In this document: piece after piece, positions 34,332 to 43,817 of the stretch | Layout: every line of letters starts with the position of its first letter | Numbering within the stretch: position 1 is the stretch's first letter | Assembly (NCBI RefSeq): GCF_000176915.2 | Contig: NC_014844.1 | Coordinates: 1,612,001-1,676,000, forward strand | DNA: 64,000 bases | Direction of reading: 5' to 3' | From: Pseudodesulfovibrio aespoeensis Aspo-2 | GTDB lineage: Bacteria > Desulfobacterota > Desulfovibrionia > Desulfovibrionales > Desulfovibrionaceae | Notes under the pieces: model-generated | The model's database searches: none | What the model was told of the DNA's origin: nothing | The model's input: only the letters and a program-made list of their open reading frames with translations | Made by a program: the position numbers and the translations under genes

Positions 34332-35546
34332 AAAAGTTTTGGAAAAGGGAGGGGATGGAGTCCAGAGGAAGGGGAGGGAAAGAACCTTTTTCAAAAGGTT
34401 TTTCCCTCCCCTTCCTCTGGCCGCAGGAGGCATTACAAAAAAAAGTGGCGGAGAGGGTGGGATTCGAACCCACGTACGGGCTGTTAACCCGTAACTCGAT
34501 TTCGAGTCGAGCGCGTTACGACCGGACTTCGCTACCTCTCCGCGTGGGGCGGCGCGCCAGGGGCGGGCGCCGACGTGGAATGGGTTTATAAACAGACTCG
34601 GCGCGGGTGGCAAGCAATTTCGCCACCCGCGCCGAACCGTTTTGGGAGTGTGCCGCCCTGAGGTGAGGGGTGGGCGTGTAAAGTCCCCTTTCATAGGGCC
34701 AGTTAACGGTAGAGACTCCCGACAGTTTTCGGGGGGGTTGCCCAGAGGGCAGGGGGTACCCCCTGCCCTCTGGGCAGCAAAATTTATCGGCGACATATTC
34801 CCCAGGGATTCATGAGGACGTCCCTCGTTGTACTCACGGATAAAGTCCTCCGTAATGGCCCGAACTTCGCTCAGGCTGTTGAACACGTACAAATCAAGCA
34901 CTTCTTCTCTGTAGGTCCGGTTGAACCGCTCGATGTATGAGTTCTGGGTGGGCTTGCCAGGCTGAATGAACTCCAGATTCACGCCATGCGATTCTGCCCA
35001 GGCCGCCATGACAGTCCCCGAGAACTCCGGACCATTGTCCATTCGCAACCTTTCGGGATAGCAGCCACGCTCTTCGGCGACCCGATCCAGCACCCTTACC
35101 ACTCTTCCTGCTGGCATATTGGTATCGATTTCCACGGCCAAGGCCTCACGGTTGTAATCATCTACAGCGTTGAAAGTCCTGAAGACGCGACCGCTGTAAA
35201 GGGTGTCCCGCATGAAATCGATCGACCAGCAATGGTTTGGCGCAAGCGGCTGGGCCACTGCCGTCCGAGAGGCTTGCGGAAGCCGCTTCTTGGCCTTGCG
35301 CTTCAGGTTCATTTTCAAGAGGCAGTAAACCCTCCAAACCTTCTTGTGGTTCCAGGGCTTGCCCTGCTGTCGAAGGACGTTGAAAAGTTTACTGAAGCCC
35401 CATGTAGGCTTTTTCTCGGCCAGTTCAGTCAAGGCTGCGATGACATCGCTATCGTCCCGCGGGTGCGGCTTGTAGGCGTAGTAGCTCCTACTGATGCCCA
35501 TGGCCGCGCAGGCCTTGCGCGAGCTCAGCTCAAACGCGTTGACCAT
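34311..35546 (-). CDS. IS3-family transposase OrfB, frame runs past the element end
   Basis: Integrase-type catalytic protein: HTH_21 segment (MGISRSYYAYKPHPRDD), then the rve core with SIDFMRD, VDDYNRE, MDNGPEF and SYIERFNRTYREEVLDLYVF, giving the DDE triad. The open frame does not stop inside the element: it continues through the inverted repeat at 34677 and across the tRNA-Ser locus to 34311, yielding 411 residues instead of about 290. It is normally made as a fusion to OrfA by -1 slippage; the OrfB frame is open upstream of the ATG at 35546 back to the A8 run (35585-35592). The C-terminal extension is host-derived nonsense. Confidence 0.85.
   Translation of the reverse strand: MVNAFELSSRKACAAMGISRSYYAYKPHPRDDSDVIAALTELAEKKPTWGFSKLFNVLRQQGKPWNHKKVWRVYCLLKMNLKRKAKKRLPQASRTAVAQPLAPNHCWSIDFMRDTLYSGRVFRTFNAVDDYNREALAVEIDTNMPAGRVVRVLDRVAEERGCYPERLRMDNGPEFSGTVMAAWAESHGVNLEFIQPGKPTQNSYIERFNRTYREEVLDLYVFNSLSEVRAITEDFIREYNEGRPHESLGNMSPINFAAQRAGGTPCPLGNPPENCRESLPLTGPMKGDFTRPPLTSGRHTPKTVRRGWRNCLPPAPSLFINPFHVGARPWRAAPRGEVAKSGRNALDSKSSYGLTARTWVRIPPSPPLFFVMPPAARGRGGKNLLKKVLSLPFLWTPSPPFSKTFGAVPDN
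34362..34420. repeat. 59-bp near-perfect palindrome between IS1595 copy 1 and tRNA-Ser
   Basis: A 19-base left arm (34362-34380, CCAGAGGAAGGGGAGGGAA) pairs with 34402-34420, with an inner AACCTTTT/AAAAGGTT stem. It lies just downstream of tRNA-Ser in its transcription direction. A T-run (eight T, minus strand) directly follows the tRNA. Similar purine-rich hairpins are, as I recall, frequent intergenic elements of Desulfovibrio relatives and may end transcription. Confidence 0.75.
34446..34541 (-). tRNA. tRNA-Ser (anticodon CGA)
   Basis: 96 nt including an encoded CCA (complement of 34446-34448). Acceptor arms GGAGAGG/CCTCTCC with discriminator G, typical of serine tRNAs. Anticodon stem CTCGA/TCGAG encloses the loop CTCGAAA, giving anticodon CGA for UCG codons. 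A long variable arm (TACGGG/CCCGTA) and the T-loop GTTCGAATC are visible. It lies between IS1595 copy 1 and the IS3 element but is intact. Confidence 0.95.
34598..34635. repeat. 14-bp perfect hairpin upstream of tRNA-Ser
   Basis: TCGGCGCGGGTGGC (34598-34611) pairs with GCCACCCGCGCCGA (34622-34635). Before IS3 inserted, this would have ended transcription coming from the tadA side. It may be an intrinsic terminator; T-runs on either side are short. Confidence 0.6.
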
Positions 35547-35916
35547 GTGCGTGACAACTTCCTTGCGTTGAACTGGCCTCAGAGTTTTTTTTCGATTACA
35601 TCCTTGAGCGCCATGTTTTCCAGGCTGAGGTCGGCGAACATCTGCTTGAGCTTACGGTTCTCCGCTTCGAGATCCTTCATCCGTTGGATATCGGATGCCT
35701 CCATGCCGCCATACTTTGACTTCCACTTGTAGTACGTGGCGCTGCTCACGCCGTGCTCGCGGCAGACATCGACGACAGTCCGTCCGCCTTCCACTGCCTT
35801 CAGGATCTTGACGATCTGGTACTCACTGAACTTCGATTTACGCATACAAAACTCCTGTCCCATTTTGGGCCAGAAGTCTCTACTTGGCAATGGACCTAGT
35901 TTACGGGGACTTTACA
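34677..35916 (-). mobile_element. IS3-family (IS407-type) insertion sequence
   Basis: 1240 bp with imperfect terminal inverted repeats beginning TGTAAAGTCCCC at both ends (34677 rightward; 35916 leftward). It is flanked by the 4-bp direct repeat GGCG (34673-34676 and 35917-35920), the duplication size known for the IS407 subgroup. It carries overlapping orfA and orfB with a slippery A8. Confidence 0.94.
35579..35845 (-). CDS. IS3-family transposase OrfA
   Basis: 88 residues from the ATG at 35845, which follows AGGAG. Helix-turn-helix of the transposase 8 type (FSEYQIVKILKAVEGGRTVVDVCREHGVSSATYYKWK) followed by a leucine-zipper-like helix (DLEAENRKLKQMFADLSLENMALKDV). It binds the element ends. 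Its last codons contain A8 (35585-35592 as T on plus), a standard -1 frameshift site leading into OrfB. Confidence 0.9.
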   Translation of the reverse strand: MRKSKFSEYQIVKILKAVEGGRTVVDVCREHGVSSATYYKWKSKYGGMEASDIQRMKDLEAENRKLKQMFADLSLENMALKDVIEKKL

Positions 35917-36115
35917 GGCGGCCTAGGTGCGGTCCGCCCGTTTCAGGGGTGACGCGGACTCGCAAGGGTTCAACACCCTCTGCATAGCATGTTTGCGAGG
36001 TTTGTAAAGAAAATCAGGAAATTCAGAGCGGTGTGGTGGGAAATTGTCCGGGCCGGGGGCGGTCAGGGCCGGGGGTGCGCCGGACATGCACTTGAAGCGT
36101 CAACGCTTTCTTTTT
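35917..36115. other. Short chromosomal segment between IS3 and IS1595 copy 2
   Basis: 199 bases of original chromosome between tadA and tRNA-Ser. It holds several stems: GTCCGC/GCGGAC (35932-35937 with 35954-35959), an AGGGT/ACCCT hairpin near 35965-35979, and GTCCGG/CCGGAC (36046-36051 with 36080-36085) around a repeated GGGCCGGGGG. No protein gene. A structured RNA or a terminator of tadA are both possible; I could not match it to SRP RNA, 6S or tmRNA. Confidence 0.45.
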
Positions 36116-36824
36116 GGGGCTGTACCAGATAACTAGCCCATATGTTTCTTAACCCACTGTTTCAGTTGCTTAAACTGTCTTTGTGGATTGGTGTTGTTAA
36201 AACGCCACTCACACTCCTTCAAGAATAGAGGAAAGTTCTTGGTCGGAATGCCGTTGAATTTCCTCATGTGGCGCTTGGCCTGGTTCCAAAAATTTTCAAT
36301 CCCATTGATGTGGTTTTGCTTGTCGGCAAACAACCTCGAATGGTTGATCCTGAAGTGTTTGAACTCGGAAACGTCGAGGACATTGTAGCTGTAAAGAGCA
36401 TCTGAGTACACGATACTGTCTGGTTGCACTTTCCCACGAATAATAGGCAGCAACGTCTTGCTCTTGGCGTCAGGAATCACCTGTGTGTATACCTTCCCGC
36501 CTCTTTTAAGAATTCCAAAAACAGGCACCTTGCCTGCGGCCCCTCGGCCCCGTTTGCCCTTCCGCTTTCCTCCGAAGTAACTTTCATCGACTTCAAATTC
36601 GCCAAAATCCATCCCTTCACCGGCCTCTTCTTCAGCTATGATTTCCCGGAGCCGATGAAAGTAAAAGGCGGCTGTTTTGACGTTCACTCCAACCAGATCA
36701 GCTGCACAGCGGGCAGTGGTGCCAGCTACAAAATGCTCAATCAATCGGAGCTGCTTTTTCTGACTCAAACGACTTTTTCGCATTGCCATACCGATAACCC
36801 AGAGGAGTTATCTGGTACAGCCCC
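36116..36824 (-). mobile_element. IS1595-family insertion sequence, copy 2
   Basis: 709 bp, same 18-bp inverted repeats as copy 1 but opposite orientation. Flanked by TTCTTTTT on both sides (36108-36115 and 36825-36832), an 8-bp duplication different from that of copy 1. It interrupts the end of tadA. Confidence 0.95.
36133..36789 (-). CDS. IS1595-family transposase (copy 2)
   Basis: 218 residues, identical in sequence to the transposase at 33658-34314, with VDESYF, YSDALYSY and HINGIENFWNQ core motifs. Intact frame. The identity of the two copies points to recent transposition within this genome. Confidence 0.94.
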   Translation of the reverse strand: MAMRKSRLSQKKQLRLIEHFVAGTTARCAADLVGVNVKTAAFYFHRLREIIAEEEAGEGMDFGEFEVDESYFGGKRKGKRGRGAAGKVPVFGILKRGGKVYTQVIPDAKSKTLLPIIRGKVQPDSIVYSDALYSYNVLDVSEFKHFRINHSRLFADKQNHINGIENFWNQAKRHMRKFNGIPTKNFPLFLKECEWRFNNTNPQRQFKQLKQWVKKHMG

Positions 36825-37305
36825 TTCTTTTTTCGAGGAAAAACCGCTTGAGCAGGGTGGAGCATTCCTCTTCCATGACACCCTGGACAAACCACATGCG
36901 GTGGTTGGCAAAGGGCAGGGCGTGGCCCTGGAGGTTGGAGATCACGGCCCCGGCGCGGGGATCGAGTGCGCCCATGACCACGCCCGCCACCCTGGCGTGG
37001 ATGAGCGCGCCGGTACACATGAGGCAGGGTTCCAGCGTCACGGCCAGGATGGTGCCGGTGAGCCGGTAGTTGCCCAGCCTGGCCGCCGCCTGCCGCAGAC
37101 AGAGCACCTCGGCATGGGCCGTGGGGTCGTTCAGGCCGACAGGGTTGTTGCGGGCCGCGGCCAGCAGCGCGCCATCGGGCGCGAACAGGGCGGCCCCGAT
37201 GGGGGATTCGCCCTCCTTGGCCGCCATGCACGCCTGGGCAAAGGCCACGTCCATGAGCGACCGCCACGAGGTCCCGGCGGGCGGATCGGGCGGCGTCAAG
37301 GGCAT
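36808..37305 (-). CDS. tadA: tRNA-specific adenosine deaminase, tail rewritten by IS1595
   Basis: 165 residues. Zinc deaminase motifs TAHAEVLCLRQ (His-Ala-Glu) and EPCLMCTGALIHA (PCxxC) are complete, and so is the core fold. It converts A34 to inosine in tRNA-Arg(ACG). The C-terminus now ends FFLEKRRGCTR because IS1595 copy 2 inserted within the codons before the stop. Removing the element and one duplication restores FFLEKRKR followed by TGA, so only the last few residues changed and activity is probably kept. The ATG at 37305 lies 5 bases past the purQ stop; same transcript. Confidence 0.9.
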   Translation of the reverse strand: MPLTPPDPPAGTSWRSLMDVAFAQACMAAKEGESPIGAALFAPDGALLAAARNNPVGLNDPTAHAEVLCLRQAAARLGNYRLTGTILAVTLEPCLMCTGALIHARVAGVVMGALDPRAGAVISNLQGHALPFANHRMWFVQGVMEEECSTLLKRFFLEKRRGCTR

Positions 37306-37310
37306 GGGGA

Positions 37311-38126
37311 TTACCGTGTCCTGAGGTAGTTGACGCCCGCCTCGAGCATGGCCAGCCCCAGCGGGATGGCCGGATCAGTGCCGCGCGTCCACGAGGGGTG
37401 GTTGGTCGGGTGGTTGTAGCATTCCGGGTGGGGCATCAGGCCGAGGATGCGGCCCGAGGGATCGGTCAACCCGGCAATGCCCAGCGGTGAACCGTTGGGA
37501 TTGTAAGGATATTCCTGGGTCGGTTCGCCCGTGGCCGGGTCCACGTACTGCACGGCCACGAGGTTGCTCTCCTGAATGGCCCTGAAGGTGGCCTCGTCCA
37601 TGGGGATGATCTTGCCCTCGCCGTGGCGGATGGGAACATCGAGCAGGTCGAGACCTTTGGTGAAGACGCAGGGCGAGGCGGGATTGGCCTTGAGGCGCAC
37701 CCAGCGGTCCTCGAACCTGCCGGAATCGTTGTAGGAGAGGGAAACCTGCCGCTCGAAATAGCGGCCGCCCACAGCCGGGAGCAGGCCGAGCTTGCACAAC
37801 AGCTGGAACCCGTTGCAGATGCCGAGGATGATGCCGCCGGAATCAAACAACGCCTTGAGCTGGTCGAGCACGGGCGAGCCGTCGACGGTATTGGCCCAGC
37901 GCCAGCGCAGGGCCGCGGCCTGGGCCGCGCCCAGATCGTCGCCATCAAGAAACCCGCCGGGGCAGAGGAGGTAGTTGTAGCTGTCCATGCGCACATGTCC
38001 GGCCACGAGGTCCGAGAAGTAGGCGATGTCGGCGCTGTCCGCGCCGGCGGCTTTCAGTGCGTAAGCGGACTCGTTTTCGCAGTTTGTGCCGTATCCCGTG
38101 ATAACGAGGGCGTTGACGCGAGCCAT
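37311..38126 (-). CDS. purQ: Phosphoribosylformylglycinamidine synthase, glutaminase subunit
   Basis: 271 residues, class I glutamine amidotransferase of the longer PurQ type. The nucleophile motif GICNGFQLL and the catalytic PHPECYNHP (His-Pro-Glu) are present, and the N-terminus VNALVITGYGTNCENE fits the PurQ/PurL glutaminase domain. It supplies ammonia to PurL in step four of purine synthesis. AGAGGAG lies before the ATG. Divergent from pyrG, so purine and pyrimidine nucleotide genes share one control region. Confidence 0.9.
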   Translation of the reverse strand: MARVNALVITGYGTNCENESAYALKAAGADSADIAYFSDLVAGHVRMDSYNYLLCPGGFLDGDDLGAAQAAALRWRWANTVDGSPVLDQLKALFDSGGIILGICNGFQLLCKLGLLPAVGGRYFERQVSLSYNDSGRFEDRWVRLKANPASPCVFTKGLDLLDVPIRHGEGKIIPMDEATFRAIQESNLVAVQYVDPATGEPTQEYPYNPNGSPLGIAGLTDPSGRILGLMPHPECYNHPTNHPSWTRGTDPAIPLGLAMLEAGVNYLRTR

Positions 38127-38148
38127 GAAAATCTCCTCTTGCTGTTGA

Positions 38149-39942
<1,794 letters not shown>

Positions 39943-40752
39943 TTGGCAATCTGCGAACTCTACAGGGCCAGCCGGTCGGGTCCCTTTGTCCTGGCCGGAC
40001 CGTGTGTCATCGAAAACAGGGAGATCACCCTTGAGACGGCGCGGGTCCTGGCCGGGGTGGCCGACAGGCTCGGCCTGCCCCTGGTTTTCAAAAGTTCCTT
40101 TGACAAGGCCAACCGCACGGCGGTGACGAGTTTTCGCGGCCCCGGCATGGACGAGGGGCTGGCCATCCTGGCCGAGGTCAAGCGCGAGACAGGGCTGCCC
40201 ATCGTCACGGACATCCACAGCCCCGAGCAGGCGGCCCGTGTGGCCGAGGTGGCGGATGTGCTCCAGATCCCGGCCTTCCTGTGCCGCCAGACCGACCTGC
40301 TGGTGGCAGCGGCGCAGACAGGGCGGATCGTGAACATCAAGAAAGGGCAGTTTCTCGCCCCCTGGGACATGAAAAACGCCGTGGAAAAGGTCCGCGCCTC
40401 CGGCAACGAGCAGGTGTGGCTGACCGAGCGCGGCTCCACCTACGGCTACAACAATCTGGTGGTGGACATGCGCTCCATCCCGGAGATGCGCAAATTCGAC
40501 GTGCCTGTGATCATGGACGCCACCCACTCGGTGCAGTTGCCCGGCGGCCTGGGCGGAGCATCCGGCGGGCAGCGTGAATACGTGCCGGTGCTCGCCTGCG
40601 CAGCAGTGGCCGCCGGGGCCGACGGAGTGTTTCTGGAGACCCACCCCGACCCGGACGCAGCGTTGTGCGATGGTCCCAACAGCCTGCCGCTGGATAAAAT
40701 CGAGTCTCTGCTGGTTCGGCTCAAGGCTATCTGGGAGTTGAACAATGGATGA
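39943..40752 (+). CDS. kdsA: 3-deoxy-8-phosphooctulonate (Kdo-8-P) synthase
   Basis: 269 residues with [52 protein letters not shown] and [18 protein letters not shown]. It condenses arabinose-5-phosphate with PEP to Kdo-8-phosphate for lipid A core synthesis. The start is a TTG at 39943 directly after the pyrG stop; AAAGGAC in the pyrG end serves as ribosome site. It overlaps kdsC by 8 bases. Confidence 0.95.
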   Translation: MAICELYRASRSGPFVLAGPCVIENREITLETARVLAGVADRLGLPLVFKSSFDKANRTAVTSFRGPGMDEGLAILAEVKRETGLPIVTDIHSPEQAARVAEVADVLQIPAFLCRQTDLLVAAAQTGRIVNIKKGQFLAPWDMKNAVEKVRASGNEQVWLTERGSTYGYNNLVVDMRSIPEMRKFDVPVIMDATHSVQLPGGLGGASGGQREYVPVLACAAVAAGADGVFLETHPDPDAALCDGPNSLPLDKIESLLVRLKAIWELNNG

Positions 40753-41272
40753 TGGCGTCATGGCGCTGGCCAGCAAAATACGGCTGCTCGTGCTCGACGT
40801 GGACGGCGTGTTGACCGACGGAGGGTTGTACTACGATGCCGACGGCCTGGTCATGAAGCGATTCAACGTCCAGGACGGCTTCGGCATCAAGCTGGCCCAG
40901 TCCGTGGGGCTGGAGATCGGCGTCATCACCGGTCTGGACCAGAAGCCGGTGGCCAAACGCATCAGGGAACTCGGCATCGTTCACTACTATCCGGGCAACC
41001 ACAAGAAGCTTCCCCATTTTCTTGAGATGTGCGAAAAGGCCGGGGTCAGTCCCGGCGAGGCGGCGTTCATGGGGGACGACTGGATCGATCTGGCCGTGAT
41101 GCGCGAGGCCGGGCTGGCCATGTGCGTGCCCAACGCCCAGCCTGAGGTGCTTGACGCAGCCGACTGGGTCTCCACCCGCCCCGGCGGACACGGCGCGGTA
41201 CGCGAGGCCATCTCGTTCATCATGCAGGCCAGGGGGCTTACGGAAGACGCGCTGAAACAGTGGGCGGAGTAG
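40745..41272 (+). CDS. kdsC: Kdo-8-phosphate phosphatase (HAD family)
   Basis: 175 residues. HAD motif [15 protein letters not shown], then [10 protein letters not shown], and the C-terminal [11 protein letters not shown] metal motif. It removes the phosphate from Kdo-8-P to give Kdo. It forms a homotetramer without a cap domain in known members. The start overlaps the end of kdsA and its stop abuts lptC, so translation is coupled. Confidence 0.94.
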   Translation: MDDGVMALASKIRLLVLDVDGVLTDGGLYYDADGLVMKRFNVQDGFGIKLAQSVGLEIGVITGLDQKPVAKRIRELGIVHYYPGNHKKLPHFLEMCEKAGVSPGEAAFMGDDWIDLAVMREAGLAMCVPNAQPEVLDAADWVSTRPGGHGAVREAISFIMQARGLTEDALKQWAE

Positions 41273-41893
41273 ATGAAAAGGCGTCCCGAGCTGCTGCTCG
41301 TCACGATCTTCCTGGTGGGCCTTGCCCTGGGCATCGCGGTCAAGGCCGTCTTCTTCTCCGACGAGATCATCGAGCCCACGGCCCTGGAGCCGGTGGAGGG
41401 CAAGTCCCGGGCGCAGCTCCTTGACGAGGCGGATATCTCCGCCGAGGACATCGAACTGGTGCAGGGCACCCAGGGCGCCATGACCTGGAAGCTGCTGGCA
41501 ACATCGGCCCGGTACAACCAGGAGCGAAAGCTGGTCGGCGTGGACAGGCCGCAGCTTTCCGCCTATTTCGGGGTGGACCGGCAGGAGGTCTATGTCAAGG
41601 CGGACCGGGGTGAGGTCGATCAGCCCAACGACAACCTGACCCTTTACGACAACGTGACCGGGCGGTTCGGCTCGCTTGCCCTGGACGCGGCGCATCTCGA
41701 CTATGTTGGAGCCATCGACAAGGTCTATCTCAAGGGCGGCGTGACCGTGCGCAGGCCCGACATGACGCTCAAGGCGGCAGCTGTGGAGATCGATCTGGTC
41801 ACCCATGAACTGAAGGCGGCCGGAGGGGTGGAGGCGCTGTTTGCGCCCAAGGGATTTGACGGAAGCCCGTTCTTGGACCAGGGCAGGGAGTAA
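41273..41893 (+). CDS. lptC: LPS export protein LptC
   Basis: 206 residues. One N-terminal membrane helix (LLLVTIFLVGLALGIAVKAVFF, about 6-27) and a periplasmic beta-jellyroll domain of the LptC/DUF1239 type (DISAEDIELVQGTQGAMTWKLLATSARYNQERKLVGVDRPQ). It passes LPS from the LptBFG transporter to LptA in the periplasm. The ATG follows directly after the kdsC stop. Sequence identity in this family is low, so the call leans on context. Confidence 0.85.
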   Translation: MKRRPELLLVTIFLVGLALGIAVKAVFFSDEIIEPTALEPVEGKSRAQLLDEADISAEDIELVQGTQGAMTWKLLATSARYNQERKLVGVDRPQLSAYFGVDRQEVYVKADRGEVDQPNDNLTLYDNVTGRFGSLALDAAHLDYVGAIDKVYLKGGVTVRRPDMTLKAAAVEIDLVTHELKAAGGVEALFAPKGFDGSPFLDQGRE

Positions 41894-41900
41894 GGCTTTG

Positions 41901-42848
41901 ATGAATATGACAGGCAGATTTTTCACGGTGGCCCTGTGCGTGCTCGTGTTCGCCTCGGTGGCGCAGGCCGCAGACTGGGGCGAGATACGCGAGGCCGCGA
42001 ACACGCTCAACGTGCGCGAGGACCGCACGCCCCGCAGCGAGCATGTGGTCACCCTGGCCAAGGGCCAGCGGGTTAAGGTCGATTTTCTGAGAGACGGTTG
42101 GTACGCGATTTTTCCCGTCAACGAGACCGAGCGTAGCGAGAAGCGGGCCATGGGCTATGCCAACGCCAAGTATCTCGTGCCGGTGACGGCGGGCGCGCCT
42201 GCTCCCCTCCATGACACGCAGCCGGAAGAGTCAGGAGACACGTCAGGGGAAGCGTCAGGAGAAGCGGCGGCAGAAGTGTCTGCTGCCCTGACCGGTCAGG
42301 ACCAGCCGGTTGCGGCCAAGCCTGCGCGAAGCGGCGAAGCAGGGGTGCAGGGCGAGGGCGCGGTCAAGGGGCCGGTGGCCTCCACACCGCCAGAACCCAT
42401 CCAGGTGGGCGTTGACCCGAGCCAGGTGCCGGTCAAAATCACCTCGGACCGCATGACCTACGATGAGAACGGCAAGGTCGTCTCCTTTGTGGGCAACGTG
42501 GTGGCCGTACACGGCGAACTGACCCTGTGGGCCAATCGGCTCTCGGCCTTCTTCTCGTCACGCAGCGGCAAGAAGTTCGCCGTGGACAGCATCGATCGGA
42601 TCGTGGCCGAGGGCGACGTGCGCGCCCAAAAAGGCAAGACCGAAGGATCGTGCGGCAAGTTGACCTACCTGGTCGAGGAGCAGATTCTCAAGATGGAGGA
42701 GGACCCGATCCTCAAGGACGGGCCGAACAGCCTGACCGGCAATGTCATCAACTTTTTCGTGCGCGAGAACCGCAGCGAGGTTGTGAGCGGCCAGGGCAAG
42801 CGGGTCCAGGCCATTTTCCTGACGCCCGAAAAGATCAAGGTGCAGTAG
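41901..42848 (+). CDS. lptA: LPS transport periplasmic protein LptA with N-terminal SH3-like domain
   Basis: 315 residues from the ATG at 41901 (AAGG upstream). Signal peptide with cleavage after VAQA (about residue 23). Next is an SH3b-like segment (AANTLNVREDRTPRSEHVVTLAKGQRVKVDFLRDGWYAI), an Ala/Glu/Pro-rich linker (about 95-180), then the OstA/LptA domain (VKITSDRMTYDENGKVVSFVGNVVAVHG). It should form the periplasmic bridge for LPS. The SH3b fusion is not part of E. coli LptA. It could bind peptidoglycan or another partner. lptB begins right after its stop. Confidence 0.88.
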   Translation: MNMTGRFFTVALCVLVFASVAQAADWGEIREAANTLNVREDRTPRSEHVVTLAKGQRVKVDFLRDGWYAIFPVNETERSEKRAMGYANAKYLVPVTAGAPAPLHDTQPEESGDTSGEASGEAAAEVSAALTGQDQPVAAKPARSGEAGVQGEGAVKGPVASTPPEPIQVGVDPSQVPVKITSDRMTYDENGKVVSFVGNVVAVHGELTLWANRLSAFFSSRSGKKFAVDSIDRIVAEGDVRAQKGKTEGSCGKLTYLVEEQILKMEEDPILKDGPNSLTGNVINFFVRENRSEVVSGQGKRVQAIFLTPEKIKVQ

Positions 42849-43574
42849 ATGGCCGTCGGACTCATCGCAGCCAACCTCTCCAAACGGTACGGCCAGAAAG
42901 AGGTCGTGCACGGGATCAATCTCGAACTCAACACCCGCGAGGTGGTCGGCCTGCTCGGCCCCAACGGGGCGGGCAAGACCACCACGTTCTACATGCTCGT
43001 GGGCATCGTCAAGCCCAACACCGGGCATGTGTCGCTGGGCGGCGTGCCCCTGACCGACAAGCCCCTGCACGAGCGCGCCCGCATGGGCGTGAGCTATCTG
43101 CCGCAGGAAAGCTCCATCTTCAAGAAACTCACGGTGCGCCAGAACCTCCAGATCATCCTGGAGCAGACGGCCATGACCCCTGCGGCCCAACACCGACGGG
43201 CCAACGAGCTGATGGAGATGTTCACCATCACCAAGCTGGCCGATCAGGCGGCCATGTTTCTCTCCGGCGGCGAGCGGCGCAGGCTCGAGATCGCCCGCGC
43301 CCTGATCATGGACCCCAAGTTCATCCTGCTCGACGAACCCTTCGCCGGTATCGATCCCATTGCCGTCATCGACATTCAGGAGATCATCTCGGTCCTGAAA
43401 AGCATGGACATCGGCATCCTTATCTCCGATCACAACGTGCGTGAAACATTGAACATCTGCGACCGTGCCTATCTCGTGTACGAAGGGTCGGTCATTCTAG
43501 AGGGCAGCCCGGAGGAGATAGTGCAGGACAGCCGCGCCCGCCAAATCTATCTTGGCGAGGATTTCCGCCTCTGA
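42849..43574 (+). CDS. lptB: LPS export ABC ATPase LptB
   Basis: 241 residues. Walker A GPNGAGKTT (about 38-46), Q-loop LPQESSIFKKLTV, signature LSGGERRRLEIARAL, Walker B FILLDEPFAGIDPIAV and switch His ISDHNVRETL, all characteristic of LptB. It powers LPS extraction with LptF and LptG, which are not encoded here. Ends before a 243-base gap and then rpoN. Confidence 0.96.
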   Translation: MAVGLIAANLSKRYGQKEVVHGINLELNTREVVGLLGPNGAGKTTTFYMLVGIVKPNTGHVSLGGVPLTDKPLHERARMGVSYLPQESSIFKKLTVRQNLQIILEQTAMTPAAQHRRANELMEMFTITKLADQAAMFLSGGERRRLEIARALIMDPKFILLDEPFAGIDPIAVIDIQEIISVLKSMDIGILISDHNVRETLNICDRAYLVYEGSVILEGSPEEIVQDSRARQIYLGEDFRL

Positions 43575-43817
43575 TCCCCTTTTTCCCCATCCTTCCGCTC
43601 TTGGCGATTTACACCAGGGTGAATCATTGGTACACTTTTTTCATGTGGCGTATTCTCTGGTATTAATCGAGACGCGACAGTGGGTTATAAGTATTGTGTT
43701 GCGTCCTTTTGTGATGTGTGGCAGTGTCTGAACCAAGAATCGCATGTGATGGTGAAATAAAGTGAAACGAACCCCCGGAACGCAGTCGCGATGACTCTGG
43801 TCCGAGAGGCTTAGAAT

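Noticed and set aside
35917..36115. SRP RNA, 6S RNA or tmRNA between tadA and tRNA-Ser
   Set aside because: The segment has stems but lacks the conserved SRP RNA loop and the tmRNA tRNA-like ends.
33623..36824. Composite transposon made of the two IS1595 copies carrying tRNA-Ser and IS3
   Set aside because: Each copy has a different 8-bp target duplication immediately at both of its own ends, so they inserted separately.
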